A stretch of DNA of 64,000 nucleotides from Modestobacter sp. L9-4 (GTDB taxonomy: Bacteria; Actinomycetota; Actinomycetes; Mycobacteriales; Geodermatophilaceae): positions 1,736,001 to 1,800,000 of the forward strand of contig NZ_CP077800.1 of the NCBI RefSeq assembly GCF_019112525.1. The letters are read 5' to 3'. This document shows, one piece after another, positions 7,568-17,100 of the stretch. The position numbers and the translations under genes are program-made. Numbering within the stretch: the stretch's first letter is position 1; every line of letters starts with the position of its first letter. The notes under the pieces are model-generated. The model was not told the DNA's origin. It saw only the letters and a list, made by a program, of their open reading frames with translations, and searched no databases.

Positions 7568-10045
7568 ATGCGCGCCGTCACCCTCGCCAGCATCCGCGCC
7601 CACCTGCCCCGGCTGGTCGCCTCCACCCTCGCCATCGTCATCGCCGTCGGCTTCGTCGTCGCCACCCTCGTGCTCAACCAGACGGTGACGAGCACCGTGC
7701 TGCAGGCCACCGGGGCCGAGTACGTCACCAGCGACGTGGTCGTGACCAGCAACGACCTCAGCGACCTCACCGACCGGGTGGGCACGCTCACCGCGCTGGA
7801 CGGCGTCCAGGCCGTCGATCCCTCCCTGGAGCTCAGCGTGACCGCCACGGTGCCGGAGCGGAGGGCATCGACCGGTCTGGTGGTCCAGGCGGTCGCCGCC
7901 GACCCGGCGCTGCGCTGGCAGCAGCTGACCGCCGGCGCACTGCCGGCCGACCTCGGCCAGATGGCGGTCAGCGAGCGCGTCGGTGCCGCCGTCGGCGACG
8001 TCGTGCCGATCTCCACGTACGACGGCGCGGGTGCGCTGATCGAGCGCGACATGACCGTCACCGGTGTGGTCGACCTGGGTGGTGACCCGACCGCGGGCTC
8101 CTCCGGTCGGGCCTTCGTCACCACGCAGCAGGCCCAGGAATGGGGTGCGACCGACGCGACCGAGCTGCGCATCGCCGGGACGCCCGGCACCGACGCCGGC
8201 ACGCTGGCGGCGGCGGTGCGCGCCGCGCTGCCCGGCGGGAACGTCAGTGTGCGCACCGGCGCCGAACAGGCCGAGCTGGCCGCCCGGTCGTTCCTCGGGG
8301 ACACCGGCATCGTCACCTCGCTGCTGCTGGGGTTCGGCGTCATCGCGGTGCTGGTCGCCGGGCTGGTCATCGCCAACACCTTCGCCGTCCTGCTGGCCCA
8401 GCGCACCCGTGACCTGGCCCTGCTGCGCTGCGTCGGCGCCACCGCCCAGCAGGTGCGCCGCAGCGTCCTCGGCGAAGCAGCGGTCACCGGGACGCTCGCC
8501 TCCGCGCTCGGCGTGCTCGCCGGCATCGGGTTCGCCGCGGCGGTCTCCGCGATCGTCGCTGCGACCGACTCCCCGGTCCCGCTCGCCGGCATCTCGGTGC
8601 CGGTGACCGCCGTCGTCGTGGGCATGGCGGTCGGGACGCTGACCACGCTGCTGGCCGCGCTGCTGCCGGCCCGCGCCGCCACCCGAGTGGCCCCGTTGGC
8701 CGCGCTGCGACCGACCGACGGTGCTCCCCTCCGCTCCCGCGGCGGGGCAGCCCGCCTCGGCGCCGGCCTGGTCCTGACCGGGCTCGGCGTCGGACTGCTG
8801 GCGCTGGGGGTCGTGTCCGCGCAGCTCCTCCTCACGCTGGCCGGCGCGGTGCTCAGCTCACTCGGGGGCCTGCTGCTCGCCCAGCGGGCGGTGCCGCCGG
8901 TCGTCGCCGCCGCCGGCCGGCTCATCGGCCGGGTCGGCGGTCTCCCGGCGCGCCTGGCCGCCGGCAACGCCACCCGCAACCCCCGCCGGACGGCAGCCAC
9001 CGCCACCGCCCTGCTCATCGGCGTCACGCTGACCACCGCGATGGTGGTCGGGGCCAGCGCCACCCGGGCCACCAGCCAGGCCGGGCTGGACGCCGCCTAC
9101 CCGACCGACGTGATCGTGGCCGTGGCCGGCAGCAACGCCGACATGCCGGCGTCGGTGCAACGGCAACTGGCGACGGTGCACGGCGTGGTCGCCTCCGCCG
9201 GGCTCCCTCAGGCCACCGTCACCGGCTCGGACGGCGTCCCGGCCCAGCTCACCGGTGTCGACGCCGCTCAGGCGCTCCCCGTGCTGCGGTCCGCGGACCG
9301 GACCACGCTGCCGGGGCCGGGCCAGATCGCGGTGCCCGGGTGGTCCCTCGGACGCTACGGCGTGCAGGTGGGCGACCCGATGACGTTCTCCACAGGAGAC
9401 CGGGCCGCCACGTTCACGGTGGTGGCTGGCACAGAAAGCGCCCTGCTGGTCACCGCCGTCGACCTGCAGAGCCTGGTACCGGATGCACGGGTGCAGACCA
9501 TGTGGCTGCGGTTGGCCGACGACATCGACTCCGACGCTGCCACCGACGAGATCACCGACGTGGCCGGGACGGCGCTGACCGGGGCCTCCGTGACCGGGCT
9601 GGCCAGCGAGCGGGCGGCGACCAACCAGGTGGTGGACGTGCTGCTGATGGTCGTCACCGGCCTGCTCGCGATCGCCGTGCTCATCGCCCTGATCGGGGTC
9701 GGCAACACCCTCGCCCTCTCGGTGGTCGAGCGGCGTCAGGAGAGCGGGCTGCTGCGGGCCCTGGGCCTGACCCGCGGCCAGCTGCGCGGGATGCTGGCCT
9801 GGGAGGCCGTCCTGGTCGCCGGTGTCGCCGCGGTGCTCGGGGTGCTGGTCGGCGGCGCCTACGGCCTGGCCGGTGCCGCCTCCGCGTTCGGTCAGGACAG
9901 CGGGACGAGCACAGTCGTCCTCAGCGTCCCCTGGCTGCAGATCGCGGCCATCGTCCTCATCGCCACCGCAGCCGGGCTGCTGGCCTCGGTGCTCCCGGCC
10001 CGCCGGGCCGCCACGACCCCGCCGGTGGCCGCGATCGCTGGCTGA
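7568..10045 (+). CDS. FtsX-family ABC transporter permease (two FtsX domains)
   Basis: An 825-aa permease. One helix lies near residues 13-35, followed by a large external domain of about 200 residues. Helices near 245-275, 300-325, 345-365, 395-420 and 425-445 come next, then a second N-terminal-type helix (about 475-495), a second external domain, and three terminal helices near 695, 745 and 790. This duplicated helix/soluble domain/three-helix pattern is typical of actinobacterial FtsX-type exporters or efflux regulators. It is encoded 5 nt after its ATPase. With the kinase-regulator pair and the beta-lactamase-like protein it forms a probable cell-envelope stress or antimicrobial resistance unit. 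Confidence 0.9.
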   Translation: MRAVTLASIRAHLPRLVASTLAIVIAVGFVVATLVLNQTVTSTVLQATGAEYVTSDVVVTSNDLSDLTDRVGTLTALDGVQAVDPSLELSVTATVPERRASTGLVVQAVAADPALRWQQLTAGALPADLGQMAVSERVGAAVGDVVPISTYDGAGALIERDMTVTGVVDLGGDPTAGSSGRAFVTTQQAQEWGATDATELRIAGTPGTDAGTLAAAVRAALPGGNVSVRTGAEQAELAARSFLGDTGIVTSLLLGFGVIAVLVAGLVIANTFAVLLAQRTRDLALLRCVGATAQQVRRSVLGEAAVTGTLASALGVLAGIGFAAAVSAIVAATDSPVPLAGISVPVTAVVVGMAVGTLTTLLAALLPARAATRVAPLAALRPTDGAPLRSRGGAARLGAGLVLTGLGVGLLALGVVSAQLLLTLAGAVLSSLGGLLLAQRAVPPVVAAAGRLIGRVGGLPARLAAGNATRNPRRTAATATALLIGVTLTTAMVVGASATRATSQAGLDAAYPTDVIVAVAGSNADMPASVQRQLATVHGVVASAGLPQATVTGSDGVPAQLTGVDAAQALPVLRSADRTTLPGPGQIAVPGWSLGRYGVQVGDPMTFSTGDRAATFTVVAGTESALLVTAVDLQSLVPDARVQTMWLRLADDIDSDAATDEITDVAGTALTGASVTGLASERAATNQVVDVLLMVVTGLLAIAVLIALIGVGNTLALSVVERRQESGLLRALGLTRGQLRGMLAWEAVLVAGVAAVLGVLVGGAYGLAGAASAFGQDSGTSTVVLSVPWLQIAAIVLIATAAGLLASVLPARRAATTPPVAAIAG

Positions 10046-10159
10046 GACGTGGCGACCTGGTGCTCTGCCCCTTCGGGCTGGGAGAGAGAGACCGGAAACG
10101 CCCCGTGACGGACTGACCGGTACCCCTGCGTTCTCGGTGCGACGAACACTGCCGATGAC

Positions 10160-10639
10160 CTACACCTGCAACTCCAGCTCACCAACGCGCTCGTCCCCGC
10201 TCATCTCGCCGGTCGGCCGGAAGCCCAGCCCGAGGTAGAAGGGCTCGGGGCTGCCGTGGCCGACGTGCCAGGTCGTCGTCAGGCGTGTGGTGCCGCGGCG
10301 ACGGAGCTCGGCGGCGACGGCGTCGACGGCGAAACGGCCATGGCCGTGACCTTGATGTCCGGCAGCGATGTTGAGCCGCCACAGGCCAGACCGGAGGTCA
10401 GGCCCGGCGGCGGGCCGGGCGACGGTGAAGTCGAAGTCGAAGAACGCCATGAGGAAGCCGACCGCTTGCCCGTCACACCGGATCAACCGCGGCCAGGCGC
10501 GCGGCCCGAACGCATGAGCCTCGGCCAGTGACTTCACGACCGGCGAGACCACGTGACTCTGGTCTGCGCGTACCTCGACGCCCAGTGCTTCGTCGATGTT
10601 CTCGGGCGTGATGACCTCCAACGATCGCTCGGCCGTCAT
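10160..10639 (-). CDS. GNAT-family N-acetyltransferase
   Basis: A 159-aa protein with the GNAT acetyl-CoA core: WRLNIAAGHQGHGHGRFAV is strand 4 plus a Q/RxxGxG/A-like loop, and EPFYLGLGFRPTGE is the C-terminal FYxxxGF motif. The open frame extends upstream, but the ATG at 10637-10639 fits the family length and has TAGCCT 7 nt before it, consistent with leaderless transcription. The substrate is unknown; the C-terminal layout resembles diamine or spermidine acetyltransferases, which is only suggestive. It stands at the left edge of an accessory region (10.1-14 kb). Confidence 0.8.
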   Translation of the reverse strand: MTAERSLEVITPENIDEALGVEVRADQSHVVSPVVKSLAEAHAFGPRAWPRLIRCDGQAVGFLMAFFDFDFTVARPAAGPDLRSGLWRLNIAAGHQGHGHGRFAVDAVAAELRRRGTTRLTTTWHVGHGSPEPFYLGLGFRPTGEMSGDERVGELELQV

Positions 10640-10724
10640 GCCGGGCAGGCTAGTGAGACGCGCCGACCGTCCCCATGGCTCAGGTGGGTCGGCCCGTGGG
10701 ACGTCTGCCTTCCCGCAGCGCTGA

Positions 10725-10770
10725 CCGAAACCGCCCGTTAAACGGGCGGCCCAATACCCGACCGTTTCGG
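10725..10770. repeat. nested inverted repeats in a divergent intergenic region
   Basis: CCGCCCGTT-A-AACGGGCGG (10731-10749) is a perfect 19-bp palindrome. It lies inside a second repeat, CCGAAAC (10725-10731) with GTTTCGG (10764-10770). The element is between the divergent GNAT gene and the unknown 466-aa gene. It could be an operator pair or a hairpin; no T-tract supports a terminator. Confidence 0.5.
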
Positions 10771-10862
10771 GCCTACAGCGGCGTCGGGGCGAGAGGCATT
10801 CACCCCCCGGCTGTGGCAGCGTGAGCACATGATCATCGACTGGAAGATCCTCACCACCAACC

Positions 10863-12263
10863 GTGGCTGATCAGCGGCGGCGGCACCTACGTCCAGGCCT
10901 GCTGGTGGAGGTCGGCGACCGCATCTGGGTCGTCGATCAGATGCAGCCGGTCGCTGTCGTCCTCGACTCCCGGACTTCCGCACAGGTGGCGACGGTCGCC
11001 TGGCCGGAACTGTCGCCGGTGGCGCAGGACAGCTGGCCGAGCGGCTGGCAGGTGCGCCCAGCCAGCGACGGGCTGTGGGTGCAGCAGGCCGGCGGCCCGC
11101 TCGCGCTGGTCACCGAGGACGGACTGCGCAGCGGCCACCTCAGCGGCGGGCGGACGCTGGGCACCGTCTCCGCCCACGGCTCGTGGTGCCTTCCTGACCC
11201 GCCGGTGCAGGACATCGCCGCCACCGAGGACACGCCGCCCCGCGGCCGCGACGGCTTCCACCAACTGTTCCTCGCCCACCCCGGCCGCACCACCGTCACC
11301 GTGCTCCTCGACGCCCCGCTGCATGCCGCCTGCTCGCAGGATGGCGCCCTGTACCTCCAGGTCGAGACCGACCGGTGGAGCCGCCGCAACCTCGGCACCC
11401 CCGACAGCTGGGACCTGAAGCCCGAGCTCTCCTGGCTGCGACTGCCGGCGGACGAGTCGCCGCCCGACCAGCTCAGCCTGACCACCCATGCATCGGCACC
11501 ACCGCGGGACGCGGAGCGCACAGAACGGGACAGCGGCCGCCGCCTCGGCGCACGCTGGCTACCGCCCGCCGACCACGACAACCCGCACTGGGGTCCCTGG
11601 GCAACCGACCCAAGTCCCATCGGGGTCGACTGGTGGGCCGGCTGGGTAGGTCACGGCCGCAACCGCCACGTCACCGTGCTGGCCCGCGATGCGGGTACGA
11701 CCATCCAGCGACATCAGGTCGACCTGGGGCCAGGAACCGCCCACGCCGCGATCGCCACCGCCGGCTGGCTGTGGCTGGCGGTTGAACGCCCCACGCGCTA
11801 CGCCACCTACGCCGACCCGCCGCCCACCGCCCTCATCCGAGTGCGCGCAGCAGACGGGGCCGTGGAGACCGTTCTTCCCGCAGACGCCGTCGACGTCACC
11901 GCTCACTGCTGGCCACTGCCACCCGAGCCCGTCGACACCGAGGACTACACGGCCTTCTGCCGGGACCGCCTCACCGATCTGGACCACTACTGGACCCACC
12001 CCGACGGTCACCGCGCTCCGCTGACCGACGGGCTCGGCGACAGCCGGGTCGACGTCGTCGGGACCTGGCCGGACACCGAACTGCACGTCACCTTCACCTA
12101 CGCACCCCGCCCCGGACGACGACTCCGGCGCATCGTCCCGCTGTTCGACGAACTCGGCCGTCAGGCCTCACCCGAATCCACCGCCATCCACCTCATGGAG
12201 ACCCTGGACACCAACGACATCCCCGAAGACGCAGCTCCTGGAGCCGACTACCTCGACGTCTGA
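10863..12263 (+). CDS. hypothetical protein, possible beta-propeller-like repeats
   Basis: A 466-aa soluble protein rich in Trp and His, which I do not recognise. There is no signal peptide and no membrane helix. Several stretches share a strand-turn-strand look with Trp or aromatic residues at the end (DRIWVVDQMQPVAVVLD, DGLWVQQAGGPLALVTED, AGWLWLAVERP), as in beta-propeller blades, but a clear repeat cannot be proved by eye. The start is a GTG overlapping the stop of a 13-codon open frame (10829-10870) that begins with ATG. This may mean translational coupling, or a frameshift near the true N-terminus. The acidic tail ends in DEDAAPGADYLDV-like sequence. Confidence 0.55.
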   Translation: MADQRRRHLRPGLLVEVGDRIWVVDQMQPVAVVLDSRTSAQVATVAWPELSPVAQDSWPSGWQVRPASDGLWVQQAGGPLALVTEDGLRSGHLSGGRTLGTVSAHGSWCLPDPPVQDIAATEDTPPRGRDGFHQLFLAHPGRTTVTVLLDAPLHAACSQDGALYLQVETDRWSRRNLGTPDSWDLKPELSWLRLPADESPPDQLSLTTHASAPPRDAERTERDSGRRLGARWLPPADHDNPHWGPWATDPSPIGVDWWAGWVGHGRNRHVTVLARDAGTTIQRHQVDLGPGTAHAAIATAGWLWLAVERPTRYATYADPPPTALIRVRAADGAVETVLPADAVDVTAHCWPLPPEPVDTEDYTAFCRDRLTDLDHYWTHPDGHRAPLTDGLGDSRVDVVGTWPDTELHVTFTYAPRPGRRLRRIVPLFDELGRQASPESTAIHLMETLDTNDIPEDAAPGADYLDV

Positions 12264-12561
12264 CCCGATCCTGAGCCGGAACGCGCACCCACCTGACGGA
12301 ACGATTCTTATCGGCGAACCAGCCGGGTCCATCCGGGGAGAAGACGCTCAGCCACAGCTGGGTCTAGAGGCGTTGATCACCGCCGGAGTTCCCTGCCACC
12401 AAGAGGAGGAGCGCCGGCCCGTCCGGCGCCCGGCATGTGGGAGTAGAGGACAACGACGCCCCGCCGCACCTCAGCCAGGCTCCTACGTGTCGCTGACTCT
12501 CGGCCTACCGGCCCCACGTTGAAGTCGGGTAGAGGAACCATCCTTCGGGCAAGGCACTGCC
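12264..12561. other. intergenic region before the APH-like gene
   Basis: Nearly 300 bp between two same-strand accessory genes. No protein with a plausible start, no RNA gene and no strong hairpin was found. It is likely to hold the promoter of the downstream kinase-like gene. A loosely repeated TAGAGG (12363, 12434 and 12529) was noted without clear meaning. Confidence 0.4.
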
Positions 12562-13602
12562 ATGGACGGCGATCACTCCGCAAAGGTCCTCCGGTACAAC
12601 TCGAGCAACCAGTCGACTGTGATTGTCGAGCGCGTGCGGACGCCGGGCGGAAGTCGGGTGCGTAAGGAGCTGCGCCGGCCGGGCCCGGTGGAGAAGGGCG
12701 GTGCGGTGCACTGGGCGACGTCAACCGACCCGGGACACTGGAACTACTGGCACCGAGAGGCCGAGGTCTACCGGGACGACAGTCTCCGAGCATCTCTGAC
12801 CGGGACAGGGCTCGAGCTTGCCGGCGCCGAGGTCGTCGACCATGAGAGCGGCACGACCCTGTGGCTGGAGGACGTCACCGGGACCGCCGGACCCAACTTC
12901 GACCTGACCGACCACGTAGCCGCCGCGACCGCCCTCGGCCGCTGGCAGGGCCGACCGCCGCTGACCCGGCCGTGGTCCTCCCAGCGGTTCTTACGCCAGT
13001 ACTCCACCAGCCGCCCAGGAGACGCGTCCGTGGTCCAGGACGATGACGCTTGGGCACAACCGCTGATCCGCGCGACCTGGCCAGCCGGGCTGCGAGAGGG
13101 CTGGAGCCGGCTGCTCACCCACCGCGATGCTCTGCTCGACCTCATGGAACAGCTACCGCGCGCCTCATCCCACCTCGACGCGTGGGTGAGCAACGCCGTG
13201 CGCCGCGGCGACGGCACAGTAGTCATGCTCGACTGGGCCTTCGCCGGCGACGGCGCGGTCGGAGAGGATCTCGGCAACTGGCTACCGGACGCTGTTTTCG
13301 ACCTGTTCTGGCCCGCCGAGCAGCTCCCGGAACTCGAGGCGGCCTGCTATCCGGCCTACCTAGCTGGGCTGCGCGAGAGCGGCTGGACGGGTACCGACTC
13401 TGACGCTCGGCTCGGTGTCGTCGCCTCGTGCGTGAAGTACGCCTGGCTCCTGCCGCTGCTGCTCTCCCAAGCCGGAGACACCGGTCATCAGGCATACCAC
13501 GAAGATGCTGACCCCGAGCGGCTCTACCGCCAGCGCGGAATGGCACTGGCGCACCTGGTCGGATGGGCCGACGAAGCACTGGACGCCGTGAGTGACCAGT
13601 AA
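12562..13602 (+). CDS. aminoglycoside phosphotransferase-like kinase
   Basis: A 346-aa protein of the APH/choline kinase fold, recognised by the catalytic loop H204-L-D206-x4-N211 (SHLDAWVSN), followed by the metal-binding LDW at D224 (VVMLDWAFAGDGAVGEDLGNW). The last part (DLGNW, then a helical C-terminus) also fits the family. The N-lobe ATP-binding region is diverged, with no clear P-loop, which is common in this group. The natural substrate may be an antibiotic, a small alcohol or a protein. It is the third gene in an accessory stretch whose neighbours are also of unknown role. The ATG at 12562 is preceded by a purine-rich stretch rather than a clear Shine-Dalgarno. Confidence 0.75.
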   Translation: MDGDHSAKVLRYNSSNQSTVIVERVRTPGGSRVRKELRRPGPVEKGGAVHWATSTDPGHWNYWHREAEVYRDDSLRASLTGTGLELAGAEVVDHESGTTLWLEDVTGTAGPNFDLTDHVAAATALGRWQGRPPLTRPWSSQRFLRQYSTSRPGDASVVQDDDAWAQPLIRATWPAGLREGWSRLLTHRDALLDLMEQLPRASSHLDAWVSNAVRRGDGTVVMLDWAFAGDGAVGEDLGNWLPDAVFDLFWPAEQLPELEAACYPAYLAGLRESGWTGTDSDARLGVVASCVKYAWLLPLLLSQAGDTGHQAYHEDADPERLYRQRGMALAHLVGWADEALDAVSDQ

Positions 13603-13644
13603 CGCCCGTTCTGGCTGAGTTGCGGCACTGATCAAAGGGTAGCG

Positions 13645-13944
13645 ATGGCTGACTTCGAGTTCACGACTACGACTGAGCATCTTCGTAGATTGCTCTTAGA
13701 CCTTGGAGTTGACGCCATTGTGACCACAGATTTCCGAGGACAGTCAGTTGCCCTTGGCACGGACAGCAACGTACGACTGGATTGGGTGCTCCGCTTGGCT
13801 CGCACTGCACTGACCCTTCACAGGCTGCGCAATCCCCACGCCTCGGTGCTCGAAGCCGAGGAAGCCTTGTACAACCAGCTTTATGCACAGCAGGTACGCG
13901 ACCGCGATGAAGCAGAGAAGTCCGCGGAAAGTCTCGACACATAG
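13645..13944 (+). CDS. small hypothetical protein (99 aa)
   Basis: A soluble 99-aa protein with a mixed N-terminal half and a helical, charged C-terminal half (LEAEEALYNQLYAQQVRDRDEAEKSAESLDT). AAAGGG 6 nt upstream is an acceptable ribosome binding site. Its codons are much less GC-biased than those of neighbours (ttagac, attgtg, agattg), which suggests acquisition from elsewhere. No family is recognised. Confidence 0.6.
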   Translation: MADFEFTTTTEHLRRLLLDLGVDAIVTTDFRGQSVALGTDSNVRLDWVLRLARTALTLHRLRNPHASVLEAEEALYNQLYAQQVRDRDEAEKSAESLDT

Positions 13945-14100
13945 ATGCGGTCGGCTACGCGCATGTCCATGCTCGAGCGAGTTTCGCCCCTGCAGCCCTG
14001 ACCGCCCGGCACGACTGGAAAGTGCGCTCGACACGCCCGCAGCGGCGCCTCGCTTCCCGAGCCGCACACCGTCCTGACCCGCCCATAGCGGACGACGGGG

Positions 14101-14142
14101 CAGATACAACATAAAGGACGTTCTGTTGTTTCCGGCTATCTG
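14101..14142. terminator. AT-richer composite hairpin after the 99-aa gene
   Basis: CAGATA (14101-14106) pairs with TATCTG (14137-14142), and ACAACA (14106-14111) pairs with TGTTGT (14124-14129). This gives a two-part stem in a locally AT-rich spot between convergent genes. It is a weak terminator or processing hairpin; function is inferred from position only. Confidence 0.35.
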
Positions 14143-14151
14143 TCGGGCCCC

Positions 14152-14195
14152 TGCGTCGTCATCCGCGCCGTTGCACCGGCTCGGATGACGACGCA
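14152..14195 (-). terminator. hairpin terminator of hrpA
   Basis: TGCGTCGTCATCCG (14152-14165) and CGGATGACGACGCA (14182-14195) form a perfect 14-bp stem with a 16-nt loop, immediately after the hrpA stop codon on the minus strand. Confidence 0.75.
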
Positions 14196-17100
14196 TCAGA
14201 CCGACACGGCGTCGATGGCCTTGTAGATGCGCTGCTCGGAGACCGGCCGCGGCGTGCCGACGGTCTGGGCGAACAGCCCGACCCGAAGCTCCTCGACCAT
14301 CCACCGCACCCGCATGACCGCGTCGTCGGGCGCACCGGTGGCCGGGACGGCGGCGCGCAGCTGCTCGTACTCCTTGGTCACCGCCTCGACCTGCGCCATC
14401 AGGAGCGCGTCGCGGGCGGCGTTGGCCGGCAGCTTGTCCAGCCGCAGCTCCATCGCCTTGAGGTACCTCACCAGGTCCGGCAGCCGCCTGCGCCCGGCGG
14501 TGGCGACGAAGCCGCGGTGCAGCAGTCCGCCCATCTGCGCCCGCAGGTCGGCGATCGCGGCCTCGGGCACCCGCCGTCCCGGCGCGGCGCCGATGGCGAT
14601 GGCGGTCTCCCGGGCCTGCGTCAGCACGGCCTCCACCCGCCGGACGGCGTCGCTGGTCAGCGTGTGCAGCTCGGTGCGGGCCGTGGCCACCAGCGCGGCG
14701 AACGCGGCCTCGGTGCGCGGCGGGCCACCGGCGGCCGCGATCAGCTCGTCGGCGGCGGCGTCCACGCAGTCGGCGACCAGGTCGGGGATCTCGCCGTCGG
14801 GGTTGAACTGCAGCGCCAGCCTGGAGCGTGGTCCGATGCCCTTGACCACCTGCTTGACCGGGGAGCTGACGACCAGCTCCAGGAGCCGTCGGGCGCCCCG
14901 CCAGCTCATCCGGGTGGCCTCGGCCTGGGTGGGCACCACCCGGACGCCGACCGTCTCGCCCTCGTCGACCAGCGCCAGGAACGCGGTGACCACGTGCCCG
15001 CCGCGCTCGACCTCGACGGTCTCCGGCAGCTCGCCGAACGTCCAGGTGGTCTGCCGGCTGCGCTCGTAGGTCGACGCGGCGCGGGCAAGGCTGGCCCGGG
15101 CCTGCGGCGCGACCTGGGTGCGCAGCGCGGTGAGGTCCTTGCCCTGGGCGAGCAGGCGCTGGGAGTCGTCGAGCACCCGGTAGGTGGCGCGCAGGTGCGG
15201 CGGCACCTCCGCCGGGCGCCAGGCGTCCGGCGGGATGACCACCGACGTGGCCCGGCGCAGCTCGCGCTCCAGCGCCGGCAGCAGCGCCTCCGTCGGGTCG
15301 ATCTTCGGCAGCACCTCGCGCACCCGGTCCGGGATCGGCACCAGCCCGCGGCGCAGCTGCTTGGGCAGCGACCGCAGCAGCTCGGTGACCAGCTCGGCCC
15401 GCTGCCCGGGCACCGTGAACGCCAGCGACTCCCCCGACGTCCGCGCGGCCACGGTGTCCAGCACGCCCAGCGGCACGTCGACGGTTACGCCGTCCTGCTC
15501 CGCACCCGGGGCGAACGCGTAGGACAGCGGCAGGGTCAGTCCCTGGGTCAGCTGCACCTCGTCGGGATAGTCCTCCAGCTGCACCTGCCCGGCGACGGCG
15601 GCGTTGGTGAGCATCTCCGGGGTGAAGGTCAGCAGGTCCGGGGTCGTGCGCCGGGCCTCCTTCCACCAGCGGTCGAAGTGCCGGGTGGAGACGACGTCGG
15701 CGGGCACCCGGGCGTCGTAGAGCTCGAACACCGTCTCGTCGTCCACCCGGATGTCGCGGCGGCGGGCGCGCTCCTCCAGCTCGGCGACCCGCTCGATCGT
15801 GCGGGCGTTGTCGGCGGCGAAGCGGTGGTGCGTCGTCCACTCCCCCTGCACCAGCGCGTGCCGGATGAACAGCTCGCGGGAGACCACCGGGTCGATCGAG
15901 CCGTACTGCACCCGGCGGCCCACCACCAGCGGCAGGCCGTAGAGGGTGACCCGCTCGGTGGCGACGACCGAGCCGCGCTTGGCGTCCCAGCGCGGCTCGC
16001 TGTACTGCCGGTGCACCAGGTGGTCGGCCAGCTTCTCGACCGTCTCGGGGTCGATCCGCGCGACGGTGCGGGCGAACAGCCGACTGGTCTCCACCAGCTC
16101 GGCGGCGACCACCCAGCGCGGCGGCTTCTTGGCCAGCGGCGAGCCCGGGGCCAGCACGAAGCGGGTGTTGCGGGTGCCCATGTACTCACGGCCCGGACGG
16201 CCGGGCTTGCCGGACCGGTCCTTCACGGGCTCGACCTGCATGCCGACCTGGGAGAGCAGGCCCGAGAGCAGGGCGGCGGTCACGCCGCGCTCGTCGGGCG
16301 CCGGCGCCAGCTCGCCGAGGGTCATGCCCAGCCGGCGGGCGGTGCTGCGCAGCTGGCCGTGCAGGTCCTGCCACTCGCGGATGCGCAGGTAGTGGAGGAA
16401 CTCCTTCTTCACGGTGCGGCGGAACTGGTTGCCCGACAGCTCCTCGGCCCGCTCCTCCAGGTAGCGCCAGAGGTTGAGCAGGCCGATGAAGTCGGAGTTC
16501 TCGTCGGCGAACCGCTTGTGCTGCTCGTCGGCGGCCTGCTGGTGCTCGGCCGGGCGCTCGCGCACGTCCTGCACGGTGAGCCCGGCGGCGATGACCAGCA
16601 CCTCCTCCAGCACCCCGCGCCGGTCGGCCTCCACGACCATCCGGGCCAGCCGCGGGTCCAGCGGCAGGGTCGCCAGCGAGCGGCCGGTCGGGGTGAGCCC
16701 GCCGGCGGCGTCGAGGGCGTCGAGCTCCTCCAGCAGCGCCACGCCGTCGGCGATCGCGCGGCGGTCCGGCGGGTCGATGAAGGGGAACTCGGCGACGTCG
16801 CCGAGGTCGAGCGAGGCCATCTGCAGCAGCACCGAGGCCAGGTTGGTGCGCAGGATCTCGGGGTCGGTGTACTCGGGGCGGGCCTCGAAGTCGGCCTCCG
16901 TGTAGAGCCGGATGGCGATGCCCTCGCTGGTGCGCCCGCAGCGGCCCGAGCGCTGCCGCGCCGAGGCCTGGCTGATCGCCTCGATCGGCAGCCGCTGCAC
17001 CTTCGTGCGATGGCTGTACCGGGAGATGCGCGCGGTGCCCGGGTCGACGACGTACTTGATGCCCGGAACCGTCAGTGACGTCTCGGCGACGTTGGTGGCC

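Noticed and set aside
14517-17078. Long open frame on the plus strand opposite hrpA (853 codons)
   Set aside because: It is fully antisense to an intact, well recognised helicase gene, and its product is low-complexity. Such frames arise from the extreme GC bias. The same holds for frames opposite the UvrA-like gene (34642-36849), the MFS gene (18749-21004) and hsdR (41700-44255).
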